From NCBI GenBank assembly GCA_025200525.1, contig CM045758.1:620001-684000 (forward strand): a stretch of 64,000 bases of DNA. The letters run 5' to 3'. This DNA comes from Camellia lanceoleosa (Eukaryota > Streptophyta > Magnoliopsida > Ericales > Theaceae). Below are positions 45,519 through 57,285 of this stretch, piece by piece (within the stretch, counting starts at the first letter, position 1; each line of letters opens with the position of its first letter). A program made the translations under genes and the position numbers. The notes under the pieces were generated by a model. It did no database searches, had not been told where the DNA came from, and was given only the letters and a program-made list of their open reading frames with translations.

Positions 45519-45830
45519 TCCCTAACTTAGGAAAGACAAAATACACAGTTGCATAGAAACATATGTGTACTACTTCTATTCTAGTTAGCAGAAAACCAGC
45601 TCAGTTCAGCTTGGGGGGTTATTCTTCCTTCTATCCTCCATTCTTTTCTAAGTTATGTTTTTTATGTTATAGTTCATGTAATTTGTAGTCTTTCTTAGCA
45701 CATGTATTATTATAGTGAATGTAGAAACTGCTGTAATTTGGATTATATTTTATGCATATATAACCTGCCATTTGCTAAAATTATTTGTTTCAATATTTGA
45801 ATAAAGTGCTGTACTACGTATATTTTGTTC
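45519..45830 (+). terminator. SYN4: SYN4 3' UTR and poly(A) signal
   Basis: T-rich sequence follows the stop codon, with AATAAA at 45800-45805 preceded by TGTA/TTGT-rich far-upstream motifs. The cleavage site is not fixed. Confidence 0.6.
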
Positions 45831-45922
45831 TGTTGTAAGCACTGAGTACAGCCTTTTTGTTATTAGGTATTTGTTATTTGTTATCATTATTATTATTTTC
45901 TTGTGATATGAGTTTCCTTCTT

Positions 45923-47497
45923 GCGTTTGGATCCTCTAGAGTGGTAATGGTGGCCTGCCACGGGTCCCCTTTTTGAAGTGAATGGTTGAGATTAGTTTTC
46001 ATCAAAACGATGTCGTTTGGGTTAGGAAAAAAAAAATGTTTGTTTCAGCTCTGAGTGAGAGAGAGAGAGAGAGAGTAAGAAGCGCCCTCCTCACCGGCTA
46101 CGGCAGAACCATCTCCAGCCAGCTGAGCTCCTCCTTTCAATACTCAAACCCAATTAATCCAACTCAAACTCAATTACTCAAACCCAGTTTATGCAACTCA
46201 AACTCAATCCCTCCTCTTTGATCTTCAATTTATAGAACTCCATCCAACCATAACTCCCAAATCAAAGAAAATATTATTAATATAAAAATTAAAAAATCCA
46301 AATCCAAACACTACAATAATTTTCAACCTTTACATACCCACAGGAAAATAATCCCAAAAGAAAAAAGAGAGCTAACCATACCCAAAAAACACATAGTGCA
46401 CAAAAATCCTTAATTCTCAAATTCCCATTTCAAAGAAAATAAATTCAAAGAGTCTCCATAGACCTTAAGATGGCGTGGGCAAGCGAGAGAAAGAGAGCGA
46501 TGTCAAGAGTTTAAGCGAGCTTGACTATGGCAAATATAAATAAAAGAAAATAAAAGAAATAAAGCACATAGATAAATTAGAACTTGGAAAATGCTATCGC
46601 AAGTATATTTTTTGCTATGGTTAAACAGACAATCGTAAAAAAAATAGAAACAAAAGTCAATTTTCTAATAGTGCTACCAAAATTTGTCGATTTCCCAAGA
46701 TCTGTCGATTGTGTTGTTCGTGGGCGACACCAGACTTGATCTCGACGGCGTAGGAGGGGATTGATTGGAGTAGAGAACGTAGTTGTTCGCAACAACGTTG
46801 ATCGCCACCGTGAAGTTTCTGACGGTGAAGGTAGCGTTGCCTTTGGCCTTCTTCCTCAGCCCCTCTTATCTTTCTCCTTTTCCCTCTCTTTGGCCTCGTT
46901 TGGTGTAGCTGTTAAAACAGCTTATAGATTATAGCTTAACAGATTATAGATTATGACTTTAATCAGAAGTTGTTAATCTGTTTGGTGTAGCTGTTGAATT
47001 ATAGATTTAAGTTGCTGAGTAGTGTTTGTTAAATAAGCTGTGAAATAGCTTTTTCAATTAATTTTTATTTTTTATTTGTCTACATTTCTCATAAAAAAAA
47101 TAAATAATAATCTATAGTCCATTTGAGTCTTTTTCTATTTTTAAAAAAATAAAAAATAAAAAAATTTAAGAGTATAACCATAAATTAACATGTTCACAGC
47201 AGAAGCTGATAATCAGAAGCAAGGGGTGAGCAGCTTCTCAGAATTAGCTTTTTTGAGTTAAAATAAGCTGTTAGAATCAGAAGCTGTTTGAAATAAGTTT
47301 AACCAAACTGTCCAAAATAACTTTTTCAAAGCTAAAAGTCATAAGTTAGCTCTGAAAAGCTGAAACAAACACCCCCTTTGAGTCACTGAACTGAAACAAA
47401 AACATTTTTTTTTTCTTCACCAAAACGATCTCAGCCATTCACTTCTAAAATGGGACACATGGCACTCCACCATTACCACTCTAGAGGATTCGAACGC
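45923..47497. mobile_element. MULE-like element with long inverted repeats
   Basis: The left end GCGTTTGGATCCTCTAGAGT and the right end, reverse-complemented GCGTTCGAATCCTCTAGAGT, pair for 110-130 bp through GAAGTGAATGG and into AAAAAATGTTTG. Long terminal repeats suggest Mutator. I could not find a target duplication. Interior 46680-46870 reads on the minus strand as FTVRNFTVAINVVANNYV in one frame, possibly captured coding DNA of unknown origin. Confidence 0.7.
46890..47380. mobile_element. hAT-like MITE nested in the MULE-like element
   Basis: Ends GGCCTCGTTTGGTGTAGCTG and, reverse-complemented, GGGGGTGTTTGTTTCAGCTT are imperfectly inverted, with AAGCTGTT/AACAGCTT motifs throughout. The target duplication is not clear. 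Confidence 0.55.
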
Positions 47498-48229
47498 CTC
47501 AAATTTAAGAGTTAAAATCTTAATTTGGACGTACAAATACTTTTTCTTAAATACGTTGTACAAGTACTTTTTTCTTGAATGCATTTTAAGGATTTATACA
47601 ATTAAATGAGATTTTTGAATTGTTTGATTCTTTGGCCCCCCCAAAAAAAAAAAAAAATTATACTGATATGATTTGTCAAAACATTAATTTTGATTTGTGT
47701 AAACATAATTATTTTGAATTTCTATTTCATTTCTAGTACCTGAAAAGTAATAAGTAAAAAATGTTATATTCTGATTTATATAAGAATTGTAGGGTTGTAT
47801 TGATATTTTTGTGTGATAATATATTAACAAGGAAATTAATTTTTCTTAGAGTATTTAAAATATGGGGGTGCTTGAAGAATTTTACCAAAGTAACGGTTTC
47901 GATAGTAGGTCCATAAAGAATATCAATTCTTTGATTAGGACAAAATTGAAGTAGAAGTAAAAATGGCTTCATTAACTTCTAAGGAACACCTATGTTTATA
48001 ATGTGAATTAAAAAAATGAGAGTGACATAAAAACGGGTTGTCTTGTAGTCAAAGACCTAATATTGTAAGACATTAGCTCTTAGATGTGAGTATTGTTTGA
48101 GAACAGTATAGTGGATCTACTAACTACTCAATGATATGTAAAAAAGAAAATCAAACGAAAAATAGCAACCGCTAAACAAAAAGTTTGACTAGAGAGCAAA
48201 TGATGAAAAGTTCATCGAGGGGAATATTA
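47498..48229. other. intergenic, no gene seen
   Basis: AT-rich. It may include unrecognisable upstream parts of the copia relic that follows. Confidence 0.45.
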
Positions 48230-49325
48230 TTAAAATCTATTAATTTCGAGTTGCCATAATGGCAACCCAACTTAGTTAACTGGAGATCCCAAGATTTAGG
48301 TTCAAAGGGACAACCAAATTATGGATGACTCACTAGAAATCACTAAGGGAGTTTATCTCCTATCAATTCTTATGATGAGAGTGATATCTGTAACATTTGT
48401 TGTATGTAAGGGCCTTAGGATAAGCTATGCTTTTAATGATTACTTAGATTTTGAAAAATCTAGAAGGGTATATCGAAATAAAAATCACCTATATAAATGT
48501 GAAGGGGCCACTTTTATGAGAAATTGATAGGTTGAAATTTTCTAAAGCACTCATGAAACCAGGAATTGCCCAAGGTCAAAATGGGCACAATTGAACGAAC
48601 CAAGTGGTGTTTGGAGATATTTTGTGTGAATCCTATTGTCTTGGCTTATATAAACGACTGAACAGTTTAAGGCATCACGTCCACTGATTAACTAGTAAGT
48701 CCAATAGTCTTTCACTAAGGAAGGTTCAAGGCCAAAGCTACCAATCTTGATGCAGGATATTTTCATTTTGTACTCTCTTTGTCAGTGTTTGCATTTCATT
48801 TGCATTGTGTCGTCAATTTCATTCATGTAGGGGATTATTGGAAAATTTTAGAAGTGAATGAGAATTGACTCCATTTGAATGAAAGGATGCAATCCTTCAT
48901 GGTGTCTATTCATATGAAAGGGTGTGAACCCAACATGCATGACCATTCTAAAGGTTATGAGTACTTTTATAAATACCATCTCATCCTATGGTATTAATGC
49001 ATAAGTTAAGGTTTGTTTTATGATTCATACATTACGTATAGTCAAGTATATAAGAGAGAGTGCATTGCACAAATTAGCTCGCTGTATACATAGAAAGTTG
49101 TGTAATTTCTGTGTGGGGTGATCGTTGTATCCTGGAGACAAGATGTCTATTAATCGTAAACACCAAAGGTAAGGGCGAAATTCTGTCTTAAAGACATAGC
49201 GTTCAAACACTGGCTTAAGTCACAATATGTATTAAATTTATAGAATTTCTGTAAGAAATTTCTTGTGTTTTATTTTATTATTTATTTACATTAAATTGAT
49301 TTCACCGAAAAATATTTTTCCTACA
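48230..49325 (+). mobile_element. 3' end of an old copia element: 3' untranslated region and LTR
   Basis: 48240-48835 aligns by eye with 61655-62266 of the third copia element: GGAGATCCCAAGA, CAAAGGGACAAC, GAAATCACTAAGGGA, GAGAGTGATATCTG, GGATAAGC and GGAAGGTTCAAGGCC recur in order. A polypurine tract (ATGTAGGGGAT) leads to an LTR of about 490 bp, 48836-49325, starting TATTGG (from TGTTGG) and ending TTCCTACA. Its own LTR differs, so it is a related older family or copy. The 5' part is lost. Confidence 0.75.
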
Positions 49326-50486
49326 ATTGGTAAAAGGGGAATTGGGCAGTTGGTTCCCAGCACTCCTTGCTATGAATTCTTCCTTTGCTAGATCCCATTC
49401 TAAAAAATATAAAAATCCCCAAGCTATTGATTTGTAATTATGTTTGAATTTTTAAACAATAAATAATAATCCCAATTAAACAATCAAAGACAAATCGACA
49501 CAATGATTTAACGTGAAAAAATCACAATTGGAGCACCTTGAATTATGATAAAAAAAATCACGGGCCAAAGCTACAAAACAATCCACTAAGAAGACAAAAA
49601 GGAATTATACAAATGTGCTCTCAATTACTTCGCGAATCTACGCCCGAATTGAATAGACCCCAGTGTGCCTCTTCCACTACCGTCTTCACCTTGGAATGGT
49701 CTTGTCCAACGTTAAATCCACAACGTTGATATCGAATTCACGACTATGAGTCACTCCGAAATCCACCAAAGTTTCAAGCCCAAATTCTTCGGAATCTACT
49801 AAAGAACAACTTTATCTTTTGTGAATAAAAGAAAATAAATAAACCTCTTGATGATGTTGATGTAAAGTTTATGAATCCATTGATTACTCTTAAATCATCA
49901 AAGAAACACTCATAAAGCACCCTCCAATATAAAACACTTTGTTTTTTCTTCCTTTCTGAAAATCTGGACGGCACAAACCCTAGAAATAGCAAACTGTGCA
50001 CTTTATAGTAAACAGGGTCATGCAGACCGTTCGAGCGCACATTTCACCGCTCGAGCAGTGTGAGTAAAGGTAGTGCAAAACATATAGGCTGACTGCTCGA
50101 GCGCAACTTTCACCGCATGAGTGGTAAAACTTTCATCCCAGAAGATCAGACACTCTGCAAAAGTATTGGATGATCCTTTTCTTTGCTCGAGTGGTCAAAC
50201 AACTTTGACTGTATTTTTGCTTTTTACTTCGGGGGCGTTGCCTCGGACTTGCCATGAGGCGTTTCCCCTTGGACCCTTGCGAGCTAACCGGACAACTCGA
50301 TTTTTGTACTTAGTTAGCGAAGTGACAAACATGAAAGAATTAAGATTACAAACTCCTCTGCATAGGCGCAATTCGGGTTGAATTCGCATCTAAATACTTC
50401 TAGCTGCACTGAAATAAAAGATCAACTAAAATTATAACTAAAAGAAATTTTGTCAAACGGGATTGCCAATAACAAAAACTTAATAC
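49326..50486. other. repeat-derived DNA, no gene identified
   Basis: 49500-50110 has the feel of retroelement LTR sequence; CCGTTCGAGCGC and CTGCTCGAGCGCAA motifs recur at about 50027, 50060 and 50093. No domain or boundary could be set. No continuation of the SKS gene was found here. Confidence 0.4.
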
Positions 50487-50726
50487 TTTCCAGTGGAGAA
50501 GAAAAGGCTCGTCCAGGTTGTTGAACACGTTCATCATGATGTTATTGTTGGTTGTGCATTTGAGCCTTGGTCCAGGAAACTGGCCATTAATGAGAATGAC
50601 TTGCTGTGGGACATCCATTGGGGAAAGAGTCCTGTAGCTCACTTTCCACTTGTAAAACATATATGGGTTTTCTTTCTGGACCAACCTCATTGCCAACTGA
50701 CATGATAACAACAATATTAATGTAAC
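50487..50726 (-). pseudogene. SKU5-similar (SKS) first-exon fragment, cut by copia
   Basis: Minus strand, 80 open codons: a hydrophobic signal-peptide core (VTLILLLSCQLA), then ENPYMFYKWKVSYRTLSP, VPQQVILINGQFPGP and TTNNNIMMNVFNNLDEPFLL, then HWK and a GTATTA donor. This is the first cupredoxin domain start of SKS/NTP303-type multicopper-oxidase-like proteins, GPI-anchored or secreted wall proteins in pollen tubes and growing cells that often lack the copper ligands. The frame stops abruptly at 50726 where the copia LTR begins, inside the signal peptide. Later exons are absent, so it is a dead remnant. Confidence 0.85.
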
Positions 50727-51206
50727 TGTTGGAAATTGGATCGGGTATTGGACCCGGATTTGGGCGCCCATATGGCATGACCCTTGACCCGTATCAGATC
50801 ATCTAAATAATTTGAATTTGAATTTAAATAATTTTCTATCTGGATAACCTACTATCTATTATCTATATCTATCATATCTTATCAAGAGATATGGATAGAT
50901 AGATAAAATCAACCTATATATCAGATATGTTATATATGGGATGTGGAATGATTAGAATCGCGAATGATTTGTTTTTCCCATACTCTCTCTCTAACTCTCT
51001 CCTATCTGTAAAATGATCAAGCCTTTGCATTGTGACTAGTGTGAGTGGTACTCATACTATAGTATCACTCCATTGCTGGGTGTTCATAATTTGTGGTTGT
51101 CAAGCACGTGATTTATCCACAAGGTTCTTCGTGATTTACCCACAAGGTTCTTTTACATAAGGTATGCTTTGAATCCCTTTAGCCGCTGCGTTATCCATAT
51201 CTCACA
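50727..51206 (+). repeat. 5' LTR of the second copia element
   Basis: 480 bp, TGTTGGAAATTGG to ATATCTCACA. The presumed target sequence on the left is GTAAC. It contains repeats of TATCTAT/ATAGATA and CT-rich sequence at 50982-51005. Confidence 0.88.
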
Positions 51207-51207
51207 T

Positions 51208-51220
51208 TGGTATCAGAGGC
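51208..51220 (+). other. primer binding site, tRNA-iMet
   Basis: TTGGTATCAGAGG follows the LTR after one base, the standard copia primer site. Confidence 0.92.
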
Positions 51221-51784
51221 ATGATGGGTATTTTCATGCTTATTTTTTATGCATTAAAAAAATGTATATAATTATATATATACACATGATATATGCATAA
51301 AAATTAATATTTTTTCAAATTTTCTCCGATCAACCTTGAATTTATGTTGTAGTACATTTCATGTAGAATATATCTACAAAGTTTCATAAAATCCAACGGT
51401 TAGATTGCAAGAAAAATGGAGACCCATTCTATATTCTCAAAACTTTGTTTGAGTGATGATTTTACATGCTTTAATTTCAATTTATAAATCTTACATATTT
51501 AGAATCTTTGTTTCGAGACCTTCGAAACAATATATTATTTGTTAGATTTGGACTTACGATTAATGAGAAAAATCAAACCCTAATTTGCGTTCGTTTTGGT
51601 TTTTGGGTGGCTTAAGAAAAAAGATAAAGTGCAGAGTTTCCGCACTTTCACTCTTATTAGAGGGAGAGTGTGATATACCCCATTATTTTTTTTTGTTAAA
51701 TGTCATTTTTGAGACTGTCAATGTTTTTATTTTGGAAAATGGAGTCCAACAGTAACAAAATTCGACTAGAAAACACCCTGAAAG

Positions 51785-52025
51785 GCGGCATGTGAGCCGT
51801 AAGCGCCAGATGACGCCATCAGTAGTGGCCACGCGTCATTATGCGCCAGGTGTGCTTTCCACGCGCTGCCACGCGCCATTACGAGCTAGGTGCGCTTCCT
51901 ACGCGCCATCATGTACCAGGCATGCTTGTCACGTGTGCATCATTCGCGCTGTCCACGTGTGCGCCGAGCCGAGCCGAGCAGAGTCGAGCCGCGCCGTTTT
52001 CCGCGTCGGCTTGGTTGCTGGGTGC
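51785..52025. repeat. GC-rich short repeats in copia leader
   Basis: Units of about 30 bp of the type ACGCGCCATYAYGNRCYAGG plus TGCGCTTCC recur from 51830 to about 51930, then CACGTGTGC repeats and a GCCGAGCCGAGC run. It is a GC island in AT-rich DNA. Confidence 0.75.
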
Positions 52026-52842
52026 TAAGGCGTTGTTTCTTTTTTTTTTTTTTTTTGAATCCATAATTGCTTTAAATGGTCATAAGTAATTTGTTATAGT
52101 TTTGTTTTAAGTGTGGTTGGTATTATTGGACTTAAAATTAAATTTTTTTATCTATTGTAAAATTTTCAAAATTTTATGAAAATAAAAAATATTTTTCTTG
52201 AGATAATAATTCATTATTTATGCTTTAAAATGCTTTTGGTGTTGCATGACTAAGTTTCTGAAGCTGAAATTTTACTATAGACTGCTGTAATGGTTTACTA
52301 TTTATTAGTATGATTGTTGCAGTTTACCAGATTCTGGAATATTTATTTCTGATTTTATGTGTGTTTATTAAGTATTTAAAATTTCAAAAAATCTTAGAAT
52401 GATGTACTTTCTGTTATGGCATAATCTGAATATTCAACACAGCATATTATTATTTTTTCTTAGAGTTTGTAATATGTTATGATTAGCAAAGCATGATTAG
52501 TTTTTTTATTTTTATTTATTTAATTCCATTATTAAATGAATATAGCATGAATTAATTGTAAATTTATATTAAGATGCTATTGTATGGAATTAAACTAATT
52601 ATCATGCTTTGTACATGCCATAAGTAGTGGGAGGTTATTGTTTTTGCACATGGAATTAAATTAAGTTTTGATAATTGTCACTAGAGGCGCAAGAGATGAT
52701 TATGAACATAGCAAATTTTCGATCTTGAGACGTGTGCAATGTTATCATTATTTAATTTAGATTCTTTTGCTGCAAAATAATTTTTTGTTGCTATCATTAA
52801 TATCCCTGCGTATTTGTTCTTCCTTTATCTCTGTATGTAGAA

Positions 52843-55103
52843 ATGGTAGCTAAGACAGTGGTGGCAGACTTAACTAAGGGAGAGAAATTGGATGGCGATA
52901 ATTATAACATATGGTGCCGTAAGATCCAATACCTCCTCAATGAGCAAGAAGTTTTGAACACACTTGAACAAGTGATGGTTGAGCCTAAGTAGGGCAATAC
53001 AGTTCAACATCGTCGTGATCTTGAAGTCTATTAGACTTGGAGTAACAAAGATTGGTGTGCCCGCTTTACCATGTTGAGCAGCATGCACAACGACTTGATT
53101 AGTGAGTTTGAGCATTGCCCGATTGCATTTGAGATGTGGGAAACTCTCAAGCAAAAGTTTGGTGTCACCTCTTTGGCAAAGCTACGTGGACTGACTATGA
53201 AGTTTGACTTTTATCAGAAAAAGGCACATCACTCAATGAAGCAGCATTTAAGGGTCATGTTAGCCATGATACGTGAGCTTGCGGCTGCTGGACACAATTT
53301 GACTTAAGAGCAACAAGTACAAGCTGCGATTCGATCTCTGCAAAATTCTTGGGAGCAGATGAAGCAGAACATGATGCATAATGGGTGTGAAAACATTCGA
53401 AGACATATCGCGTCATTTAAAGCTAGAAGCTGAGCTCCTAGAGGCGGCTAAGTCTGATGGTTCTGCTATGGTGGTTGAGTCAAGCTCACGTGGGACTTCT
53501 TAGTTCAAGCATGGAAAAGCAAAAGGTGCTCCTAAGAAGAAAACAGCAGCTGCGCTAAAGCCCAATGGCGCTAGAAATTTCAAACGTAGGGACAAGAGAG
53601 GTGGCAAAAAGGTAAAGGCTAAATTGACATGCTTTAACTATAACAAAGAAGGACACTTCGCTCGGGATTGCCTTGAGCGGAAGAAGGTACTCCCTTACTT
53701 AATTTCTCGCATTCAATGCTTTGTTTCAAGTCAAACATTAATTGCTCATTCTTCTCATTTTTGGGTTGTAGACTCAGGAGCAATAGACCACATCGCGAGG
53801 AACAGAGTAGGGTTCATTGAGTATCGCCGAGTACCTGTTGGGAGCAGAAAAGTTTACATGGGGAATGAGTCCAATGTAGAGGTGCTTGGCATTGGCACAT
53901 ACAAGTTGGAAATGTGGCAAGGGCGCACCTTGTATTTTCATGACGTTCTTTATGCTTCGGATATTCGGTGAAACTTAGTTTTAGTTATTAGCATGATGAG
54001 CCTTAGTTTTAGCTTTTGTTTTGAGAATAATGGTGTTAGCATTTATTTGGGAACAATTTTTTATGATTTTGGTTATCTTTTAGATGGTTTCTTAGTTTTG
54101 GATGTGGATGATTCTAGTTTTAATAAAAATGCCAATGGTTCTGTTTCTTATACTGCATCTATTTGTGATAATAATTCTATGAGATGGCATGCTAGATTAG
54201 GCCACATAGGGCAAAACAGAATGACTAGATTGGCTAGAGAAGGCCTTTTAGGCTCACTCACTAGAGTCATTTTGCCTACTTGTGAGCACTGTCTTGCTAG
54301 AAAGGCAACAAGGAAACCATTTAGGAAAGCTAAAAGGGCATCTGTCCTATTATAGCTTATTCATTATGATGTATGTGGACCAATGAATGTGAGAGCAAGG
54401 CATGGAGCCCCTTATTTTATCACATTTATAGATGACTGCACGCGTTTTGGCCATGTCTATTTGATTTCTCACAAGTCAAAAGCATTGGATTGCTTTAGAC
54501 GGTATGTTAATGAGGTGGAGAATCAATTAGACAAGAGCATTAAGGCTCTAAGAACTGACTGAGGATGCAAGTATCTATCTAAGCAATTTAAAGTGCTCTG
54601 TAAGGAAAAAAAGAATTATCAGAATTAACAATTCTTGGGACTCCGCAGCAAAATGGTGTAACGGAGAGAAGGAATCGCACATTGCTAGACATAGTTAGAT
54701 CTATGATGGCGCAAGCTAATCTTTATATTTCTTATTGGGGAGATGCTTTGTTGACTGCTACCTATATCCTTAACCGTGTGCCCTCTAAATCAGTTCCTTC
54801 CACCCCATATGAGATGTGGACTGGCAAAAAGCTTGTAATGGGCAATTTGTGGCGTTGGGGTTCAGCAGCTTACATACATAATGCTTCTCATAAGTTTGGG
54901 AAGTTGGGCCCTAGAGAAAAGAAGTGTATCTTCATTCGCTATAGTGAGCATTCTAAGGGCTATGTGTTTATTGGAGAGCATCCGGATGGAAGTGTAACTG
55001 AAATTGAGTCACGAGATGTGGATTTCGTAGAGGAGAATTTCCCTAGCAGGGGTGAGATAACTAGAGATGTAGAACTCTATGAGATGGAGGATCTACATGA
55101 AGG
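52843..55103 (+). pseudogene. copia gag-protease-integrase remnant
   Basis: From ATG 52843: gag (LTKGEKLDGDNYNIWCRKIQ) with early stops near 52989, 53033 and 53305; zinc knuckle at 53627 reading CFNYNKEGHFARDC, where the second Cys is Tyr; protease WVVDSGAIDHIARN at about 53765; gag-pre-integrase MRWHARLGHIGQNRM and CEHCLARKATRKPF; integrase with first Asp in HYDVCGPM, second region RTD followed by a stop at 54559, and a C-terminal half 54682-55100 (WGDALLTATYILNRVPS, CIFIRYSEHSKGY). Dead. Confidence 0.87.
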
Positions 55104-55285
55104 TAGGGCTGCAAACGAATCGAACTATTCATGAACAGCTCGAGCTCGGTTCGTTAACAGCTCGTTCGAGCTCAGTTCAATTAGTTAATAAACGAGCTCA
55201 AGCTACATTTCTAGGCTCATTTGTTAAACGAGCTGAGCTCGAGCTGACTAAGGCTCGGCTCGTTAAGGCTCGTGAGCCATAGTAT
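55104..55285. repeat. GAGCTC-rich hAT-like terminal segment
   Basis: TAGGGCTGCAAACGAATCGAA followed by many GAGCTCG/CGAGCTC motifs is typical of one end of certain plant hAT-type elements. It interrupts the copia integrase frame. No partner end found. Confidence 0.5.
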
Positions 55286-55994
55286 ATAAGTAAAAAAAAT
55301 TAGGGTTCCTTTGTGTATCAAATTCATACGTTGCTCTTGCTTGCTACTCTTTGTAACCTACACATTCCTATCCTATTACTGCTGCAAAACACTTAACAAT
55401 CCAGATCTGGCCAATACTTGAATCAATCGCACAAACTCATCAGCTCTCAAACACTCAAACATCAACGATGATATAGTATCGTTGCTATGGTGAATATCTG
55501 AGACTGGGAGATTATTCTTTTCTCTTGAATCCATTATGGTAAGTTAATTCTCTTCTCTCTTACTCTCTCTCTCTCTCTCAACTATGGTGTCTCACATGCT
55601 CATATGCACACATTACACTTATTTCACCATTAACCCTTTCTCTCTCCTCTCCCTTTAGTCTCAAATTTGCAGAATTAGGTATTTCTCACTACCCCTTCTA
55701 ATACACACACTGTTATATACATTTTGTTTGTCTTCTTTACTAGAGTGAAACTTTAATCATGTATATATTTGTTCCTTGTTTTTTTTTTTGGATTGGTTTT
55801 TGGTCCCTGTTTTGAACATATAAATTAGGAAAAAATTACAATCTCTCTCTCTTTTATTTTTTATGATTGTATTTCGTAGTTTTGATATTTGTTCAGTCTA
55901 TGAAGATGATTTTTGAGTTGCATAATGAGTGCATGCATATATACACACACACACACACACATATATATATGTGTGTGTGTGTGCGTGTGTATAT
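55286..55994. other. intergenic, microsatellite at its end
   Basis: CT-rich and AT-rich DNA without a gene. Compound (CA)n(AT)n(GT)n at 55941-55994 is the landing site of the third copia element. Confidence 0.6.
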
Positions 55995-57285
55995 TGTTGG
56001 AAATGGTTATAAATTCTGGGTAAAACCAGAATTTTATCCTAAGTTTGGTCTAATATTTAGGTGGGCCCCGTGCGTCGATTTACGCGGGTCAAAGTGGTAA
56101 CGCGTTCTATGCCGCGTTGTGATTCACGTGATATATTTGGTTGCTCAAAACCATTACCGAGTGAATGGGAAATTGAAGCCAAAGTATGCTCCATGGAAAT
56201 GAAGTTTTGGTGAAAATTCCTTAAAGGTTTGAATAAGGCTTGTCCCACATTGATTTGGTGGGAGGTTTTGGAAGGGTTTATAAGGCATGGGTTTGGTACT
56301 TGGGGTGTGCCCTAAGGGGTACCCAAGTATTTTAGAGGGAGAGGTTATGGGCAAAATGGGCTAGACCCATTGGACCCAAAAATCACCACACACGCGCGCG
56401 CCGCCGCCGTCCGTCCGGTCGGGCGGGCTGGGCTTGGGCGCGGGTGCGTGGTGTGAGGTTGGGCTTGTTCGGCCCAATACTAATCTTTTTGGGCCAAAAA
56501 CATTTGAATTTAATTTTATTTTTGGTAAAATAAAATCCAGAATTCAAATTAAACTGGTTTGGATTTACTGTACATCCAAACAAGGACCTTCTCGTTTTTA
56601 AACAGAAATAAACTAGTTTGGTATTATTGCACACCCAAACAGGGCCCTTCCCGCTTTTGTATCTGTTTAAATTTAAACCCAACAGATTCAAATCTGTTTG
56701 AATTCAAAGCCAACAGGTTTCATACCTGTTCAATTCAAAACCAGCAGCCACCTTTACATCTATAAATAGACTAGCCTCCCATTTGGATTTTTCACTCCAA
56801 TTTTCGTATTCCATCCTTTGCTTTACATCTCTGCATTTTGCTGCATTTTATTTCTGAAAGAAAGAGTGTAAACACTTAGTGTGTTCGTAAGGCAAACAAT
56901 TTGTAGTGCTGCTATTGTTTGTAGAAGATCATTTCATCTTGGGAGATAGACGTCCAAATTCTGAAAGCACCGTGGAGAGGACAAATCTGTCTTAAGGACA
57001 CAGTGTCAAACACTGAACTTGATCAGTTTATAATTCGAACAAATTAAATCAAGTAAGTTATTTAATTTATTTTCTGTGTTATTATTATTTGTTTAAATCA
57101 GATTTTAATTTTGTTTTTGTAACAAAATAAAATCTGTTTTTTATTTATTTATTTTTTTTTTATTTCGAGTTTGATTTTTGTAATCAAACAAATTCTCTCA
57201 TTTTCTTTATTTCTTTAAATTCTAATTGTTGTTTTGTACACAATAGAATTAAAATCTTTTAAATACAGTGAAGATTGTTCCAACA
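55995..57285 (+). repeat. 5' LTR of the third copia element
   Basis: TGTTGGAAATGG to TTGTTCCAACA. Contains TATAAATAG at about 56760 as a likely TATA box and AAAGAAAGAGTGTAAACACT downstream. Confidence 0.95.

Larger units (their letters stand above)
50727..55103 (+). mobile_element. Ty1/copia element, 3' end missing
   Basis: 5' LTR 50727-51206, tRNA-Met primer site just after, long leader, gag, zinc knuckle, protease, gag-pre-integrase and integrase in copia order. It breaks off after the integrase C-terminus, at about 55103, where an unrelated hAT-like sequence follows. RT, RNase H and 3' LTR are not found nearby. Many stops make it non-functional. Confidence 0.88.

Noticed and set aside
46309..46671. 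CACTACAATAATTTT ... TTTTCTAATAGTG as a small CACTA element
   Set aside because: The flanking three bases do not match and the inner inverted similarity is weak; both words can occur by chance in AT-rich DNA.
47480..47500. GCGTTCGAATCC on the minus strand as a tRNA B box
   Set aside because: No cloverleaf can be built around it, and it is part of the long terminal inverted repeat whose other copy reads GCGTTTGGATCC.
56383..56691. Minus-strand reading frame repeated at 62653-62970
   Set aside because: It is present twice because it lies in both LTRs; it is antisense to the element and has no known domain.
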